A DNA stretch of 64,000 nucleotides, from contig NZ_CP095462.1 in assembly GCF_023022965.1 (NCBI RefSeq), positions 1,550,001-1,614,000 on the forward strand. Direction: 5' to 3'. The notes under the pieces are model-generated. The model worked only from the letters and a program-made list of their open reading frames with translations. It did no database searches and was not told the origin of the DNA. The stretch is from Ectobacillus sp. JY-23. GTDB taxonomy: Bacteria; Bacillota; Bacilli; Bacillales; Bacillaceae_G. A program made the position numbers and the translations under genes. Every line of letters begins with the position of its first letter. Position 1 is the first letter of the stretch. This document shows, piece after piece, positions 1 to 11,080 of the stretch.

Positions 1-424
1 CAAGCTTGTTGACCAATGAACCGTCTGCTTTTCCTTTTGTTTTCGGAATCACAGCACCCATCACTTTACCCATATCAGCTTTGGATGACGCACCTGTAGC
101 CGCAATTACGTCACGGATAATCGCTGTGAGCTCTTCTTCCGTAAGTTGCTTTGGCATATACGTTTCCAAAACTTTCATTTCGTCTTTTACTTTATTCACA
201 AGGTCTTCACGACCCGCTTTTTCAAATTCGAGGAGGGAGTCTTTTCGCTGCTTAGCTTCACGACTTAATACCGTAAGCTCTTCATCTTCATTCAGAGTAC
301 GTTGCATTTTAATCGCTTCATTTTGCAAAGCAGCCTTTACCATGCGAATGACGGAAAGTCTTTCTTTTTCCTTATTCTTCATCGCTTGTTTCATATCATT
401 GTTTAAAGTTTCGAGAAGACTCAT
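1..424 (-). CDS. yqeY: GatB/YqeY domain protein, partial (C-terminus outside window)
   Basis: The reading frame begins with ATG at 424 and gives 141 codons ([20 protein letters not shown] at the N-terminus) before the window edge, so only the last few residues of a protein of about 147 residues are missing. It matches the YqeY family, which resembles the tail domain of the GatB amidotransferase subunit; its exact role in Bacillus is not established. A purine-rich AGAGGG precedes the ATG. The gene lies 14 bases behind rpsU and should be co-transcribed with it, an arrangement common in Firmicutes. Identification is confident; function is open. Confidence 0.9.
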   Translation of the reverse strand, partial: MSLLETLNNDMKQAMKNKEKERLSVIRMVKAALQNEAIKMQRTLNEDEELTVLSREAKQRKDSLLEFEKAGREDLVNKVKDEMKVLETYMPKQLTEEELTAIIRDVIAATGASSKADMGKVMGAVIPKTKGKADGSLVNKL

Positions 425-438
425 ACTTACACCCTCTC

Positions 439-612
439 TTAGAATTTACGTTTTCTCGCTGCTTCGGATTTCTTCTTGCGCTTTACGCTTGGCTTTTCGT
501 AAAATTCGCGTTTTCTTGCTTCTGCAAGAGTACCAGTTTTAGAAACTGAACGCTTGAAACGGCGAAGTGCATCCTCTAAAGACTCGTTTTTACGAACGAC
601 TGTTTTAGACAT
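439..612 (-). CDS. rpsU: 30S ribosomal protein S21
   Basis: A 57-residue basic protein starting [20 protein letters not shown] and ending in a lysine/arginine-rich tail, the full length of bacterial S21. S21 is a small-subunit protein near the anti-Shine-Dalgarno end of 16S rRNA. A strong ribosome binding site (GGAGGGAGG) precedes the ATG. It heads an operon with yqeY under a sigma-A type promoter at 698-727. It is too short for many gene callers, but sequence and context leave little doubt. Confidence 0.97.
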
Positions 613-697
613 TATTCTTTCCCTCCCTCCGAAACATCCACTTACACTAATCTAGGGCATGCAAAAAAAGAAACACTTCTTCAGCATGTCTTTTGAA

Positions 698-727
698 ATT
701 ATAATACATTTTACTCCTATTGGTCAA
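698..727 (-). promoter_or_regulatory. sigma-A promoter of rpsU-yqeY
   Basis: On the minus strand TTGACC and TATAAT are separated by 18 bases, close to the vegetative consensus, about 85 bases upstream of the rpsU start. Confidence 0.75.
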
Positions 728-827
728 CAGTTGCATGAATAAAAGACAAAAACCAGCGTCAACTCCCCCCCACCTAACGTCCTTGTGGACTGTTTGAAAT
801 GGGAGGATCCTTGCTGATTTTAGATGA

Positions 828-983
828 ATACCAGACAAAAAGATATTTTTGGATAAGAGAGAAGCACGGGCGTTGTTTATTGAGGTTAAGACTGACGACC
901 CGATCACGCTTTGCAAAACTAAATCTAACAAGGAAGGTACTCTTGGTATGGAAATTTTCCATCTACCTATTAAAAAACTGTCC
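828..983 (+). pseudogene. possible decayed coding fragment between rpsU and deoC
   Basis: The 388 bases between rpsU and deoC hold the rpsU promoter and, on the plus strand, an open stretch whose codons look protein-like (it reads EARALFIEVKTDDPITLCK from 861, then continues to HLPIKK near 974). It has no start codon with a ribosome binding site, is shorter than 60 residues, and its 3' end runs into the deoC terminator. I do not recognise the family. It may be the tail of a lost gene or chance; confidence is low. Confidence 0.25.
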
Positions 984-1002
984 CAAATTGGGACAGTTTT
1001 TT
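972..1002 (-). terminator. intrinsic terminator of deoC
   Basis: A perfect hairpin (ACTGTCCC / GGGACAGT) flanked by A and T runs directly follows deoC; the deoC stop codon lies inside the flanking run, so it can act in both directions. Confidence 0.9.
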
Positions 1003-1663
1003 AATAGTCAGTTGTTGCCGTTTTACCACTCACAAGTAATACGCCGGAGCTTGTTCCGATACGAGTTGCGCCCGCTTCTACCATCGCATCCATACCAGCA
1101 GCGTCACGAACGCCACCAGAAGCTTTTACACCAATATCAGGGCCTACTGTTTTGCGCATTAATGCTACATCCTCCACTGTAGCTCCGCCAGTAGAGAAGC
1201 CAGTAGATGTTTTAACAAAATGCGCGCCTGCTTTTACAGATAGCTCGCATGCGCGAACTTTTTCTTCTTCTGTTAATAAGCATGTTTCAATAATAACTTT
1301 TACTAACGTTCCGTTTGCTGCTTCTACAACCGCACGGATATCACGCTCAACAAGCTCATCATTTTTATCTTTTAATGCACCAATATTAATTACCATATCA
1401 ATCTCTGTAGCACCTTTTGCAATTGCATCTTTTGTTTCAAACGCCTTTGTTTCAGGTGTATTCGCACCAAGAGGGAAGCCGATAACTGTACATACCTTCA
1501 CATCAGTACCTTTTAATAGTTGTGCCGCTGTTTCTACCCATGTCGGATTTACACATACTGATGCGAAATCGTGTTGCTTTGCTTCTGCACAAAGTGTCTC
1601 AATTGCCTCTTTTTTTGTATCTGCTTTTAATAATGTGTGATCAATTAATTTTGCATAGTTCAT
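1001..1663 (-). CDS. deoC: deoxyribose-phosphate aldolase
   Basis: A 220-residue protein (start [20 protein letters not shown]) of the DeoC class I aldolase family, which splits 2-deoxyribose 5-phosphate into glyceraldehyde 3-phosphate and acetaldehyde in deoxynucleoside catabolism. The [10 protein letters not shown] opening and the VKTSTGF motif carrying the Schiff-base lysine are visible, and length matches the family. The gene stands alone here rather than with other deo genes. A GGGG-type ribosome binding site precedes the ATG, and an extended -10 plus a palindrome lie upstream, suggesting its own regulated promoter. Confidence 0.96.
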   Translation of the reverse strand: MNYAKLIDHTLLKADTKKEAIETLCAEAKQHDFASVCVNPTWVETAAQLLKGTDVKVCTVIGFPLGANTPETKAFETKDAIAKGATEIDMVINIGALKDKNDELVERDIRAVVEAANGTLVKVIIETCLLTEEEKVRACELSVKAGAHFVKTSTGFSTGGATVEDVALMRKTVGPDIGVKASGGVRDAAGMDAMVEAGATRIGTSSGVLLVSGKTATTDY

Positions 1664-1701
1664 TTTCTTATACCCCTTTCGTATATGTATATCACTTGTT
1701 A

Positions 1702-1714
1702 GTTGTCTGACAAC
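1702..1714. promoter_or_regulatory. palindromic operator candidate upstream of deoC
   Basis: GTTGTCTGACAAC has 6-base inverted arms around one centre base and sits between the predicted -10 and the deoC ribosome binding site. The shape is typical of GntR-type repressor sites, but no regulator is encoded nearby. Confidence 0.45.
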
Positions 1715-1728
1715 CTAATTCGATAGTC

Positions 1729-1734
1729 ATTATA
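1729..1734 (-). promoter_or_regulatory. extended -10 element of the deoC promoter
   Basis: The minus strand reads TGTTATAAT, an extended -10, about 65 bases upstream of the deoC start; no convincing -35 is seen at 17-18 bases. Confidence 0.5.
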
Positions 1735-1895
1735 ACATAAAAAAAAGATATTTCCTATGTTAAGTTTTCCTGTTACAAGCATTTACATGCATATACTTTT
1801 ATAAATTATGCTGGTGAAATCTCAAGTTAATTTTCATTATAGAATTGCACGAAAAGCTTCATTCAAAAATTATTGACGTCTTATACTGCACCCAT

Positions 1896-1927
1896 AAAAA
1901 AGAAGTGTGTCATTAGACACACTTCTT
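1896..1927 (-). terminator. intrinsic terminator of mtaB
   Basis: The stem AAGAAGTGTGTC / GACACACTTCTT with a 4-base loop is followed on the minus strand by a T run; it overlaps the mtaB stop codon. Confidence 0.9.
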
Positions 1928-3263
1928 ATGCGCTGGCAGATTCTGTTGGTGTTTCGTCCAACACGCGCACAAACTGACCTTCGTTGTAAGGATAACCCGC
2001 TTTTGTAATCTTCACTTTTACAAGCTGTCCAATCCATTCTTCCGACCCTTCTAAAAGCACTTTCAAATAGTTATCCGTATAACCAACTAACAATCCATCG
2101 CTATTATATTCTTCCGGTATAATCTCAAGTACTTCACCTTCGAATTGTGAAGCGTATTCCTTTGCTAATTGATCGGATAACGAAATTAAACGATGTACAC
2201 GCTCATTTTTTATTTCTTCATCAATTTGGTCATCCATACGAGCTGCCGGTGTTCCTGTACGCTTAGAATAAGGGAATACATGAAGCTCTGAAAAACAATT
2301 ATCTTTAATAAAGTTATATGTTTCCATAAACTCTTCTTCAGTTTCACCCGGAAATCCCACAATGACGTCTGATGTAACAGCTAAACCCGGTAATGCTTCT
2401 TTTAAACGGTCTAATCTTTCTTTAAAGAATTCCATTGTATATTTACGACGCATACGCTTTAACACAGTGTTTGAACCAGACTGAAGCGGAATATGAAGAT
2501 GGCGTACAACCACTTTGGAATTACGCAATACTTCAATCACTTCATCCGTAATCTGACTTGCTTCAATTGAGGAAATACGAAGACGTTTTAACCCTCTTAC
2601 CTGTGCTTCCATATCGCGAAGCAACATTGCTAAATTATAGTTTTTCATATCTTCGCCATAGCCACCTGTATGAATACCAGTTAATACAATTTCTTTGTAA
2701 CCTGCATCTACGAGCTGCTGTGCCTGACGAATAACCTCTTGCGGGTCACGAGAGCGCATTAAACCACGTGCCCAAGGAATGATGCAGAATGTACAGAAGT
2801 TATTACACCCTTCCTGAATTTTTAAAGAAGCACGTGTACGGTCAGTAAAATACGGTACATCCAATTCTTCGTAAACACGTGTTTTCATAATGTTACGCAC
2901 ACCGTTAATTGGTTGACGCTCTTCTTTAAATTGCTCAATATACCCAAGCATTTTCTCCCGGTCTTGTGTACCTACTACAATATCCACGCCAGGAATGGCC
3001 ATAATTTCAGCAGGAGACGTTTGCGCATAACAACCCGTAACACAAATTACTGCATCTGGATTTTGACGAACGGCACGGCGAATAATTTGACGACTCTTTT
3101 TATCACCTGTATTTGTTACTGTACAAGTATTAATTACATATACATCTGCCGTACGCTCAAACTCTGTGCGCTCATAGCCACCTTCTTTAAACAGCTGCCA
3201 AATCGCCTCTGTTTCATAATGGTTTACCTTACAACCTAACGTATGAAACGCGACTGTTGCCAT
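1926..3263 (-). CDS. mtaB: tRNA (N6-threonylcarbamoyladenosine 37) methylthiotransferase
   Basis: A 445-residue radical-SAM methylthiotransferase that adds a methylthio group to t6A at position 37 of ANN-decoding tRNAs. The N-terminal cluster-binding cysteines are at about C11, C47 and C78, the radical-SAM CNNFCTFC motif is at residues 153-160, and a TRAM-like C-terminal domain follows. The start chosen is the ATG at 3263 (MATVAFHTLGC), because AGGTG lies six bases upstream of it; an upstream GTG in frame overlaps that site. It follows rsmE by a few bases, as yqeV follows yqeU in Bacillus subtilis. Confidence 0.95.
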   Translation of the reverse strand: MATVAFHTLGCKVNHYETEAIWQLFKEGGYERTEFERTADVYVINTCTVTNTGDKKSRQIIRRAVRQNPDAVICVTGCYAQTSPAEIMAIPGVDIVVGTQDREKMLGYIEQFKEERQPINGVRNIMKTRVYEELDVPYFTDRTRASLKIQEGCNNFCTFCIIPWARGLMRSRDPQEVIRQAQQLVDAGYKEIVLTGIHTGGYGEDMKNYNLAMLLRDMEAQVRGLKRLRISSIEASQITDEVIEVLRNSKVVVRHLHIPLQSGSNTVLKRMRRKYTMEFFKERLDRLKEALPGLAVTSDVIVGFPGETEEEFMETYNFIKDNCFSELHVFPYSKRTGTPAARMDDQIDEEIKNERVHRLISLSDQLAKEYASQFEGEVLEIIPEEYNSDGLLVGYTDNYLKVLLEGSEEWIGQLVKVKITKAGYPYNEGQFVRVLDETPTESASA

Positions 3264-3268
3264 CATAA

Positions 3269-4012
3269 TCACCTCATTAATTCAAAATGATAGGACACAG
3301 CGGACAACGCATAAAGCGGCGCTGTTTCTGTCCGTAAAATTCTAGGTCCTAATCCGCACGGAATAAAATTCGCTTCACGTAACTGTGTAACTTCTTCTTC
3401 CGCAAGACCCCCTTCAGGCCCAAAGACAAGCAACGCCTTTTCCCCAGGCTGTAATCGTTCTAATGCGCCTGCAAATCGTGCTTTCTCACCTTGTTTAGAT
3501 TCCTCTTCGTAAGCGACAATGCATATATCATAATCAGCACTCATTGCTAATAGCTCTTTAAACGTTACCGGTGCATATACAGAAGGCACAACGGCACGAT
3601 GCGATTGTTCGGCCGCTTCCTTTGCAATTTTTGTCCAACGTTCCACCTTTTTATCGCCTTTTTTACTATCCCATTTTACAATAGAACGCTTTGCTTGAAA
3701 GGGAAGAAAAGCTGCTGCGCCCAGTTCTGTACCTTTTTGCAAGACAAGCTCAAGCTTATCTCCTTTTGGCAAACCACTGGCAATCGTAACGAAGACAGGA
3801 AGCTCGTTGGATTCCTCCACCCATTGTACAACAGCCGCTTTCACAAATTCATTGGTAATTTCAGCAACTGTACAAAGGGCCGTTTTTCCGTTTGCACAGC
3901 AATACAATACATCGCCTGGCTGCATACGCATTACTTTGACAATATGGTGCGCATCATCACCATTCAATAAAACTTCTTCGTTTTCTATACGTTCAACAAA
4001 ATAGCGCTGCAT
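3269..4012 (-). CDS. rsmE: 16S rRNA (uracil 1498-N3)-methyltransferase
   Basis: A 247-residue SPOUT-class RNA methyltransferase that modifies U1498 of 16S rRNA. The family landmarks ASGLPKGDKLE and VFGPEGGL are present, and the C-terminal GLGPRILRTETAPLYALS segment forms the knotted SAM site. The start is taken at MQRYF because AGGTG lies seven bases before that ATG; two more codons upstream are possible. It lies between prmA and mtaB in the same order as in B. subtilis. A perfect 22-base palindrome separates it from prmA. Confidence 0.95.
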   Translation of the reverse strand: MQRYFVERIENEEVLLNGDDAHHIVKVMRMQPGDVLYCCANGKTALCTVAEITNEFVKAAVVQWVEESNELPVFVTIASGLPKGDKLELVLQKGTELGAAAFLPFQAKRSIVKWDSKKGDKKVERWTKIAKEAAEQSHRAVVPSVYAPVTFKELLAMSADYDICIVAYEEESKQGEKARFAGALERLQPGEKALLVFGPEGGLAEEEVTQLREANFIPCGLGPRILRTETAPLYALSAVSYHFELMR

Positions 4013-4035
4013 GTTTATCACCTGACAATACGGAT

Positions 4036-4057
4036 GCCCCGTTTACGTAAACGGGGC
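4036..4057. repeat. perfect 22-base palindrome between prmA and rsmE
   Basis: GCCCCGTTTAC is followed directly by its reverse complement. No T run follows on either strand, so it is not a standard terminator; it could form an mRNA hairpin within the operon. Confidence 0.5.
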
Positions 4058-4064
4058 AAACCGC

Positions 4065-5000
4065 TTATTTATTTCGAGCTACAATCGCTACCCAATCTTC
4101 AATGCTTAAAACTTCTTCTACAGTGAAACCTGCTTGTGTAAGCGCATGCTCCACTTCTTTTTGTTTCGTTTGAATAATACCGGATGTAATGAATAAACCA
4201 GATGACTTTATTACCTTTGCCGCATCCTCTACAAATAGTAGAATAATGTCTGCTAGTAGATTTGCAACAATCAAGTCCACAGGACCATCAATTCCTTGCA
4301 GCAGGTTTCCCTGCCCCACTGTAACCACATGTTCTGTTTTATTCAGCGTAACATTAGCTTTGGCACTTTCTACTGCCACATAATCTAAATCATACGCTTC
4401 TACCTTTGCAGCACCAAGCTTGGCAGCAGCAATACTTAAAATCCCTGAACCTGTGCCCACATCGATTACATGATCGCCTGGGCGAATCGCTTTTTCCAAC
4501 GCACGAATACACATGACGGTCGTTGGGTGTGTGCCCGTACCGAACGCCATACCAGGATCAAGCTCAATGATGCGCTCTTCTGGTGTTGCATCGTATGTTT
4601 CCCATGTAGGAACAATCGTAAAGGTGTCTGACACCTTCACAGGATGATAGTATTTCTTCCAAGACGTTGCCCAATCTTCTTCGTTTACTTCGTGAAGAGT
4701 AATTGTGTTCGCACCAAGATCAATATCATGAAGCTTTAGGGAATCTACAGCTGCGCGAATATTTTCTACTGTTTGATGCAGCTCATCATTAACAGGGAAA
4801 TATGCTTTAACAAGCACACCTTCCTCTGGATAATCATTGCGATCTAATGCGTAAATTTCGCCAAAAACATTTTCGCGTTCTTTCTTAAAATCTTCAATAT
4901 CTGCGATAGAAACACCGCTTGCTCCCATCTCATGCAGTATATGAGAGATAGGCTCCACAGCTTCTTGCGTTGTATGAATACTAATTTCTGACCATTTCAT
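4065..5000 (-). CDS. prmA: ribosomal protein L11 methyltransferase
   Basis: A 311-residue SAM-dependent methyltransferase that methylates lysines and the N-terminus of ribosomal protein L11. The SAM-binding motif [18 protein letters not shown] is near the middle, with the L11-recognition domain at the N-terminus and [11 protein letters not shown] as the catalytic-loop motif. Length matches the family (about 311). It lies 33 bases after dnaJ, in the dnaK operon tail conserved across Bacillus. Confidence 0.96.
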   Translation of the reverse strand: MKWSEISIHTTQEAVEPISHILHEMGASGVSIADIEDFKKERENVFGEIYALDRNDYPEEGVLVKAYFPVNDELHQTVENIRAAVDSLKLHDIDLGANTITLHEVNEEDWATSWKKYYHPVKVSDTFTIVPTWETYDATPEERIIELDPGMAFGTGTHPTTVMCIRALEKAIRPGDHVIDVGTGSGILSIAAAKLGAAKVEAYDLDYVAVESAKANVTLNKTEHVVTVGQGNLLQGIDGPVDLIVANLLADIILLFVEDAAKVIKSSGLFITSGIIQTKQKEVEHALTQAGFTVEEVLSIEDWVAIVARNK

Positions 5001-5033
5001 TATGTGACCACTCCTGCGGTTTTTCTACCAGTA

Positions 5034-6143
5034 TTACCCTTTAAAGGCTCTTTTAAGCTTTCCGAACAGGCTGTCATCTTTATGCAATTCTTCATGTCCG
5101 TCCAGTTCTTGTAACAATTCTTTCTGTCTTGCGCTCAAGTTTGTCGGTGTCACCACACGTACGATAACATATTGATCGCCTTGTCCATACCCTCTTACGT
5201 TCGGTGCACCTTTCCCTTTCAATCTGAACTGCTTTCCTGTTTGTGTACCAGCAGGAATTTTCAGTTTTACTTTGCCGTGTACAGTCGGAACCTCCACCTC
5301 TGCGCCAAGCGCAGCCTGCGCAAATGTGAGCGGCATTTCACATACGATATCATCGCCCTCACGCTCAAAGAACTCATGGGAACGTACACGGATTACTACA
5401 TACAAATCTCCTGGAGGTCCGCCGTTTACGCCGGCTTCACCTTTACCAGACACACGAATTTGTTGCTGATCATCAATACCAGCTGGAATTTTCACGTGAA
5501 TCTTTTTGTTTTTTCGGACTTTCCCTGTGCCGTGGCATGTCGTACATTTCTCTTTAATGATTTGTCCGCTACCACCACAATGGTTACATGTGCGGCGATT
5601 TACGATGCGACCAAATGGAGTGTTCTGCTCTACGTTAATTTGACCTGCTCCGCTACAATGCGAACATGTTTCCTTTTTCGTTCCAGGTTTAGCACCCGAG
5701 CCGTCACATGTACCACAATTTTCCTCAGATGGAATCTCGATATCCATCTCCTTGCCAAAAATGGCTTCTTCAAACTCAAGTGTTACAGAATACTGCAGAT
5801 CTGCACCTTGACGTGGCGCATTTGGATCACGTCTTCTGCCTCCACTGCCAAAGAACGTACTGAAAATATCTTCAAAGCCGAAGCCACCTTCAAATCCGCC
5901 TTCAAATCCGCCAAACCCTTGATTTGGACCAGCATGGCCAAATTGGTCATATTGGGCGCGTTTAGTATCATCACTTAACACTTCATATGCCTCTTGTACT
6001 TCTTTAAACTTTTCTGTCGCGTCTGCTTCAGTACTCACATCAGGATGATATTTTTTCGCCAAACGGCGGTACGCCTTTTTTATTTCATCTTTAGAAGCCG
6101 TTTTACTAACACCAAGCACTTCATAATAATCTCGTTTACTCAT
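5034..6143 (-). CDS. dnaJ: molecular chaperone DnaJ
   Basis: A 369-residue type I Hsp40 co-chaperone that delivers clients to DnaK and stimulates its ATPase. The J domain has HPD at residues 33-35. A glycine/phenylalanine-rich linker follows ([13 protein letters not shown]), then four zinc-binding CxxCxGxG repeats ([32 protein letters not shown]) and the substrate-binding C-terminal domains. It sits downstream of dnaK past a probable partial terminator and should be driven largely by the CIRCE promoter upstream of hrcA. Confidence 0.98.
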   Translation of the reverse strand: MSKRDYYEVLGVSKTASKDEIKKAYRRLAKKYHPDVSTEADATEKFKEVQEAYEVLSDDTKRAQYDQFGHAGPNQGFGGFEGGFEGGFGFEDIFSTFFGSGGRRRDPNAPRQGADLQYSVTLEFEEAIFGKEMDIEIPSEENCGTCDGSGAKPGTKKETCSHCSGAGQINVEQNTPFGRIVNRRTCNHCGGSGQIIKEKCTTCHGTGKVRKNKKIHVKIPAGIDDQQQIRVSGKGEAGVNGGPPGDLYVVIRVRSHEFFEREGDDIVCEMPLTFAQAALGAEVEVPTVHGKVKLKIPAGTQTGKQFRLKGKGAPNVRGYGQGDQYVIVRVVTPTNLSARQKELLQELDGHEELHKDDSLFGKLKRAFKG

Positions 6144-6205
6144 GGCCGTCTCCTTTCACATAAACGTAATTGTAACACCTTGTGAAACTCCTTTGCAACA
6201 CAGAA

Positions 6206-6245
6206 AAAAGCCAAAGTCAAGGCGCGCCTGACTCTGACTTTTTTG
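6206..6245 (-). terminator. hairpin between dnaK and dnaJ
   Basis: An imperfect stem around GGCGCGCC followed by a T run on the minus strand lies just after the dnaK stop. It probably lowers readthrough into dnaJ. Confidence 0.65.
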
Positions 6246-6248
6246 TTC

Positions 6249-8075
<1,827 letters not shown>

Positions 8076-8097
8076 TCATCCTCCTCAATATGTAGTG

Positions 8098-8664
8098 TTA
8101 TTGGTTGACCTTCACCATAGAAGGGCGAATAACACGATCTTTTAATTTGTAACCTTTTTGAAACTCTTCTACTACCGTATTAGACTCATAAGCGCTGTCT
8201 TCTACTTGCATAACAGCTTGATGCAAATGCGGATCGAACGGCTGTCCCGCCGCTTCAATTGCCGCTACACCTTCTTTAGCAAGAGCCTCTGTTAATTGAC
8301 GATATACCATTTCCATACCTTGTAAAAGGGATTGTGCTTGCTCATCACTTACTTCTACCTTCATTGCTCTTTCAAAGTTGTCAAGTGCAGGTAAAATGTC
8401 AGATACAAGACTTTGTGCTCTGTATTTTTCAGCCGCCTCTTTATCAAGTTGAACACGGCGTCTATAATTATCAAAGTCAGCTTGCAGACGAAGCATGCGA
8501 TTCTCTGTTTCAGAAAGCTTTGCTGTGAGCTCAGCTACTTGTTCTTGTAGACCATTCGATTCAGGGCTCGTCTCTTCTAGAACTTCCTGATCTTCCGTAG
8601 CATCAGTATGCTCTTGCTCTGCCATTACTTCTTCTGTTGTATGTTCGTTACGTTCTTCCACCAT
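8098..8664 (-). CDS. grpE: nucleotide exchange factor GrpE
   Basis: A 188-residue exchange factor for DnaK. An acidic disordered N-terminus ([19 protein letters not shown]) is followed by a long coiled coil (about residues 35-85, containing [12 protein letters not shown]) and the compact beta domain ending [11 protein letters not shown]. The start is the ATG at 8664, positioned behind GGGAGGTG; a GTG two codons earlier lies inside that site. It sits between hrcA and dnaK in the class I heat-shock operon. Confidence 0.97.
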   Translation of the reverse strand: MVEERNEHTTEEVMAEQEHTDATEDQEVLEETSPESNGLQEQVAELTAKLSETENRMLRLQADFDNYRRRVQLDKEAAEKYRAQSLVSDILPALDNFERAMKVEVSDEQAQSLLQGMEMVYRQLTEALAKEGVAAIEAAGQPFDPHLHQAVMQVEDSAYESNTVVEEFQKGYKLKDRVIRPSMVKVNQ

Positions 8665-8696
8665 TTTCACCTCCCTTAAAAATGCGGTTTTATCAA

Positions 8697-9728
8697 TTAT
8701 GATTTATTGTGCTTTGCGTTTTCGAATACACCTGCAAGCTGCCTTGTAAACAATTGCAGCAAGCTAATCACACGCGCATAATTCATGCGGGTTGGTCCGA
8801 GAATTGCGAATGTACCAAGTGTATCCTCACCGATAGAGTACGATGCCGTAATAAGACTACAGTCCTCCATAGCAGATGGGCCATTTTCTCGACCAATCTT
8901 TACCTGCAATCCGGCTGTATTACCCAGTAGGTGGTAGAAATCATGCTCCTTATCAATCATATGAAGCAATGAACGCACCTTTTGAATATCATGGAACTCA
9001 GGCTGCGATAGGATGTTCGTTTTACCACCAAAATAAATTTTTTGCGATGCACTAAACTGGAACGTACCATCAAGCAATTTGATAACCTGATCATAGTTTT
9101 GTACGTGTTGACGCAAGACAGTAATAATTTCTTTAAAAATTTTATTGTGAAGCTCGGAGATTGGTATACCAGTGAGCTTTTCATTTAAAATATTGACCAT
9201 TCGTTCCAAATCCGCAACTTGAATGTATTCGGGAATCGTAATTGTTCTACTTTGTACGTGCCCGGAGTCGGTTACAATGATAGCCACTGCGGTATCGGCT
9301 GCAATTGGAACAATTTGAACGTTCTTCAGCTTATTTTCACTGACCTTAGGACCTAGTACAATCGCTGTGTAACTTGTCAAATCTGATAAAATTTCCGCCG
9401 ACTGCTGTGCAATTTTCTCCATTTCAATCATGCGCTCCGCGAATACGCCTTTTACTTTTACAATATCTTCTGCAGGTAAGCGCTGCGGAGATAGCAAATG
9501 ATCAACGTAAAATCGATAACCTTTCTCAGATGGTACGCGACCAGAAGAACTGTGTGTTTTTTCAATATATCCTTGTTCTTCTAAATCAGCCATCTCATTT
9601 CGGATGGTGGCAGAACTGAACGTAATTTCATCTTTCTTTGACAATGTGCGTGAACCTACAGGTTGCGCAGAACGGATGAAGTCGTCAATGATAATTTGTA
9701 AAATTAAGAGCTGACGTTCTGTAAGCAT
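8697..9728 (-). CDS. hrcA: heat-inducible transcription repressor HrcA
   Basis: A 343-residue repressor of class I heat-shock genes. The N-terminal winged helix ([20 protein letters not shown]; then [20 protein letters not shown]) is followed by the GAF-like domain. HrcA binds CIRCE and its activity depends on GroE in B. subtilis. Here the operator lies just upstream of hrcA itself, so the whole hrcA-grpE-dnaK-dnaJ-prmA-rsmE-mtaB block is expected to be autoregulated. Confidence 0.97.
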   Translation of the reverse strand: MLTERQLLILQIIIDDFIRSAQPVGSRTLSKKDEITFSSATIRNEMADLEEQGYIEKTHSSSGRVPSEKGYRFYVDHLLSPQRLPAEDIVKVKGVFAERMIEMEKIAQQSAEILSDLTSYTAIVLGPKVSENKLKNVQIVPIAADTAVAIIVTDSGHVQSRTITIPEYIQVADLERMVNILNEKLTGIPISELHNKIFKEIITVLRQHVQNYDQVIKLLDGTFQFSASQKIYFGGKTNILSQPEFHDIQKVRSLLHMIDKEHDFYHLLGNTAGLQVKIGRENGPSAMEDCSLITASYSIGEDTLGTFAILGPTRMNYARVISLLQLFTRQLAGVFENAKHNKS

Positions 9729-9743
9729 ATATCATCACCTCTG

Positions 9744-9770
9744 TTAGCACTCTTTTACTTCGAGTGCTAA
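9744..9770. promoter_or_regulatory. CIRCE operator of the dnaK operon
   Basis: TTAGCACTC, nine bases, then GAGTGCTAA: an exact match to the CIRCE inverted repeat bound by HrcA, 16 bases upstream of the hrcA start. Confidence 0.98.
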
Positions 9771-9780
9771 ATCTAATATT

Positions 9781-9810
9781 AAATTACCAAAACTCCTGTA
9801 TCATTGTCAA
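9781..9810 (-). promoter_or_regulatory. sigma-A promoter of hrcA operon
   Basis: On the minus strand TTGACA and TAATTT are separated by 18 bases, placing the transcription start beside the CIRCE operator, as in B. subtilis. Confidence 0.75.
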
Positions 9811-9855
9811 CGCTTATGCATACGTAAGCTAAAAATTTAGTTATACATGTAACGT

Positions 9856-10992
9856 TTATTCCATTAAGAATGTTTGAAATACCTCATTCCCCAATAGCTT
9901 ACCTGCTCTTGTGAGACGAATTGTATGTTCCGTTTCTTCGAGCAAACCACGCTTCACCTGTTGCTGAATTTGTTTTTGAAACACTTTGTGTACAGACGTA
10001 CCATATTTTGAAACAAACTTTGTTTTGTGTACCCCTTTTTCCTTACGAAGTCCCAAAAACATTTCCTCTTCCATTTGTTCATCCTTTGTCACATTATGTG
10101 AAGAAAGGTATGGTAATCCCGCATCATCTATCGTTTCAAAATATTTTTTCAGCGGTCCCACATTTTGAATACGTGTGCCGTCTACATAGCTGTGCGCCCC
10201 GGCTCCAAATCCATAGTAGTACTCATTATTCCAGTAAGTTAAGTTATGTCTGCTTTCATACCCTGGTTTTGAAAAGTTGCTTATTTCATATTGAGAATAG
10301 CCATTACGTGACATCGCATCCATTACCATTTCATACATGTTAGCTTCATTCTCTTCTCCAGGCAAAGGTAGCTTTCCGCGACGCATAAGATTATAAAAGA
10401 CCGTTTTAGGCTCAATAATAAGCGAATACGCGGAGAAATGTTGCACACCAAGCGTAAAAGCTGTTTGCAAGGTATCTTGTAAGTCTTCCAATGTTTGTCC
10501 AGGAAGCGAGTAAATTAAATCTACATTCAGATTTGTAAACCCTACTTCTTGCGCCTCTGTAAGAGCCTTTAATACGTCACGCTTTGTATGCACACGACCA
10601 ATACTTTGAAGTAGCTGGTCATTAAAAGACTGAACACCGAAGCTTAGCCGATTCACGCCTCCGTCAAGCAAAAGCTGTAATTTTTCTTTTGGTAAATCAC
10701 CCGGATTTGCTTCAAATGTCAGTTCGTAATTTACTGTACGTGGTACTAAATGTTTATTAATTACAGAAAGAAGTTTTTCCGTTTGCGTCATATTTAATGC
10801 GGTTGGTGTGCCACCTCCCACAAAAATAGTGTCTAATTGCTGAAATGGCGCAACTTGTAAAGTGTTTACTATTTCTTTTTCTAAATACTCCAAATATAAA
10901 TCAACAGGCTGTCTATCAATAAAAACCTTGTTAAAGTCACAATAATGACAGATATGCTGACAAAACGGAATATGAATATACGCTGCTCGCAT
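9856..10992 (-). CDS. hemW: radical SAM haem chaperone HemW
   Basis: A 378-residue relative of oxygen-independent coproporphyrinogen III oxidase. The radical-SAM cysteines form CQHICHYC at residues 11-18, followed by phenylalanine rather than a fourth cysteine; the CxxxCxxCxF pattern is the HemW signature and argues against a true HemN. HemW proteins are thought to insert haem into acceptor proteins. A C-terminal HemN-like winged domain is present. It lies between lepA and hrcA as in B. subtilis (yqeR). Confidence 0.93.
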   Translation of the reverse strand: MRAAYIHIPFCQHICHYCDFNKVFIDRQPVDLYLEYLEKEIVNTLQVAPFQQLDTIFVGGGTPTALNMTQTEKLLSVINKHLVPRTVNYELTFEANPGDLPKEKLQLLLDGGVNRLSFGVQSFNDQLLQSIGRVHTKRDVLKALTEAQEVGFTNLNVDLIYSLPGQTLEDLQDTLQTAFTLGVQHFSAYSLIIEPKTVFYNLMRRGKLPLPGEENEANMYEMVMDAMSRNGYSQYEISNFSKPGYESRHNLTYWNNEYYYGFGAGAHSYVDGTRIQNVGPLKKYFETIDDAGLPYLSSHNVTKDEQMEEEMFLGLRKEKGVHKTKFVSKYGTSVHKVFQKQIQQQVKRGLLEETEHTIRLTRAGKLLGNEVFQTFLME

Positions 10993-11048
10993 TTGAAGCT
11001 TCCTTTCTTCATACGGTTATACCTTAATAAGAACACAAGCAGATAATA

Positions 11049-11080
11049 AATAAAAAGCCGCGACCGCGGCTTTTTATTTA
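11049..11080. terminator. bidirectional terminator after lepA
   Basis: The stem AAAAAGCCGCG / CGCGGCTTTTT with flanking A and T runs overlaps the lepA stop. Confidence 0.88.
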
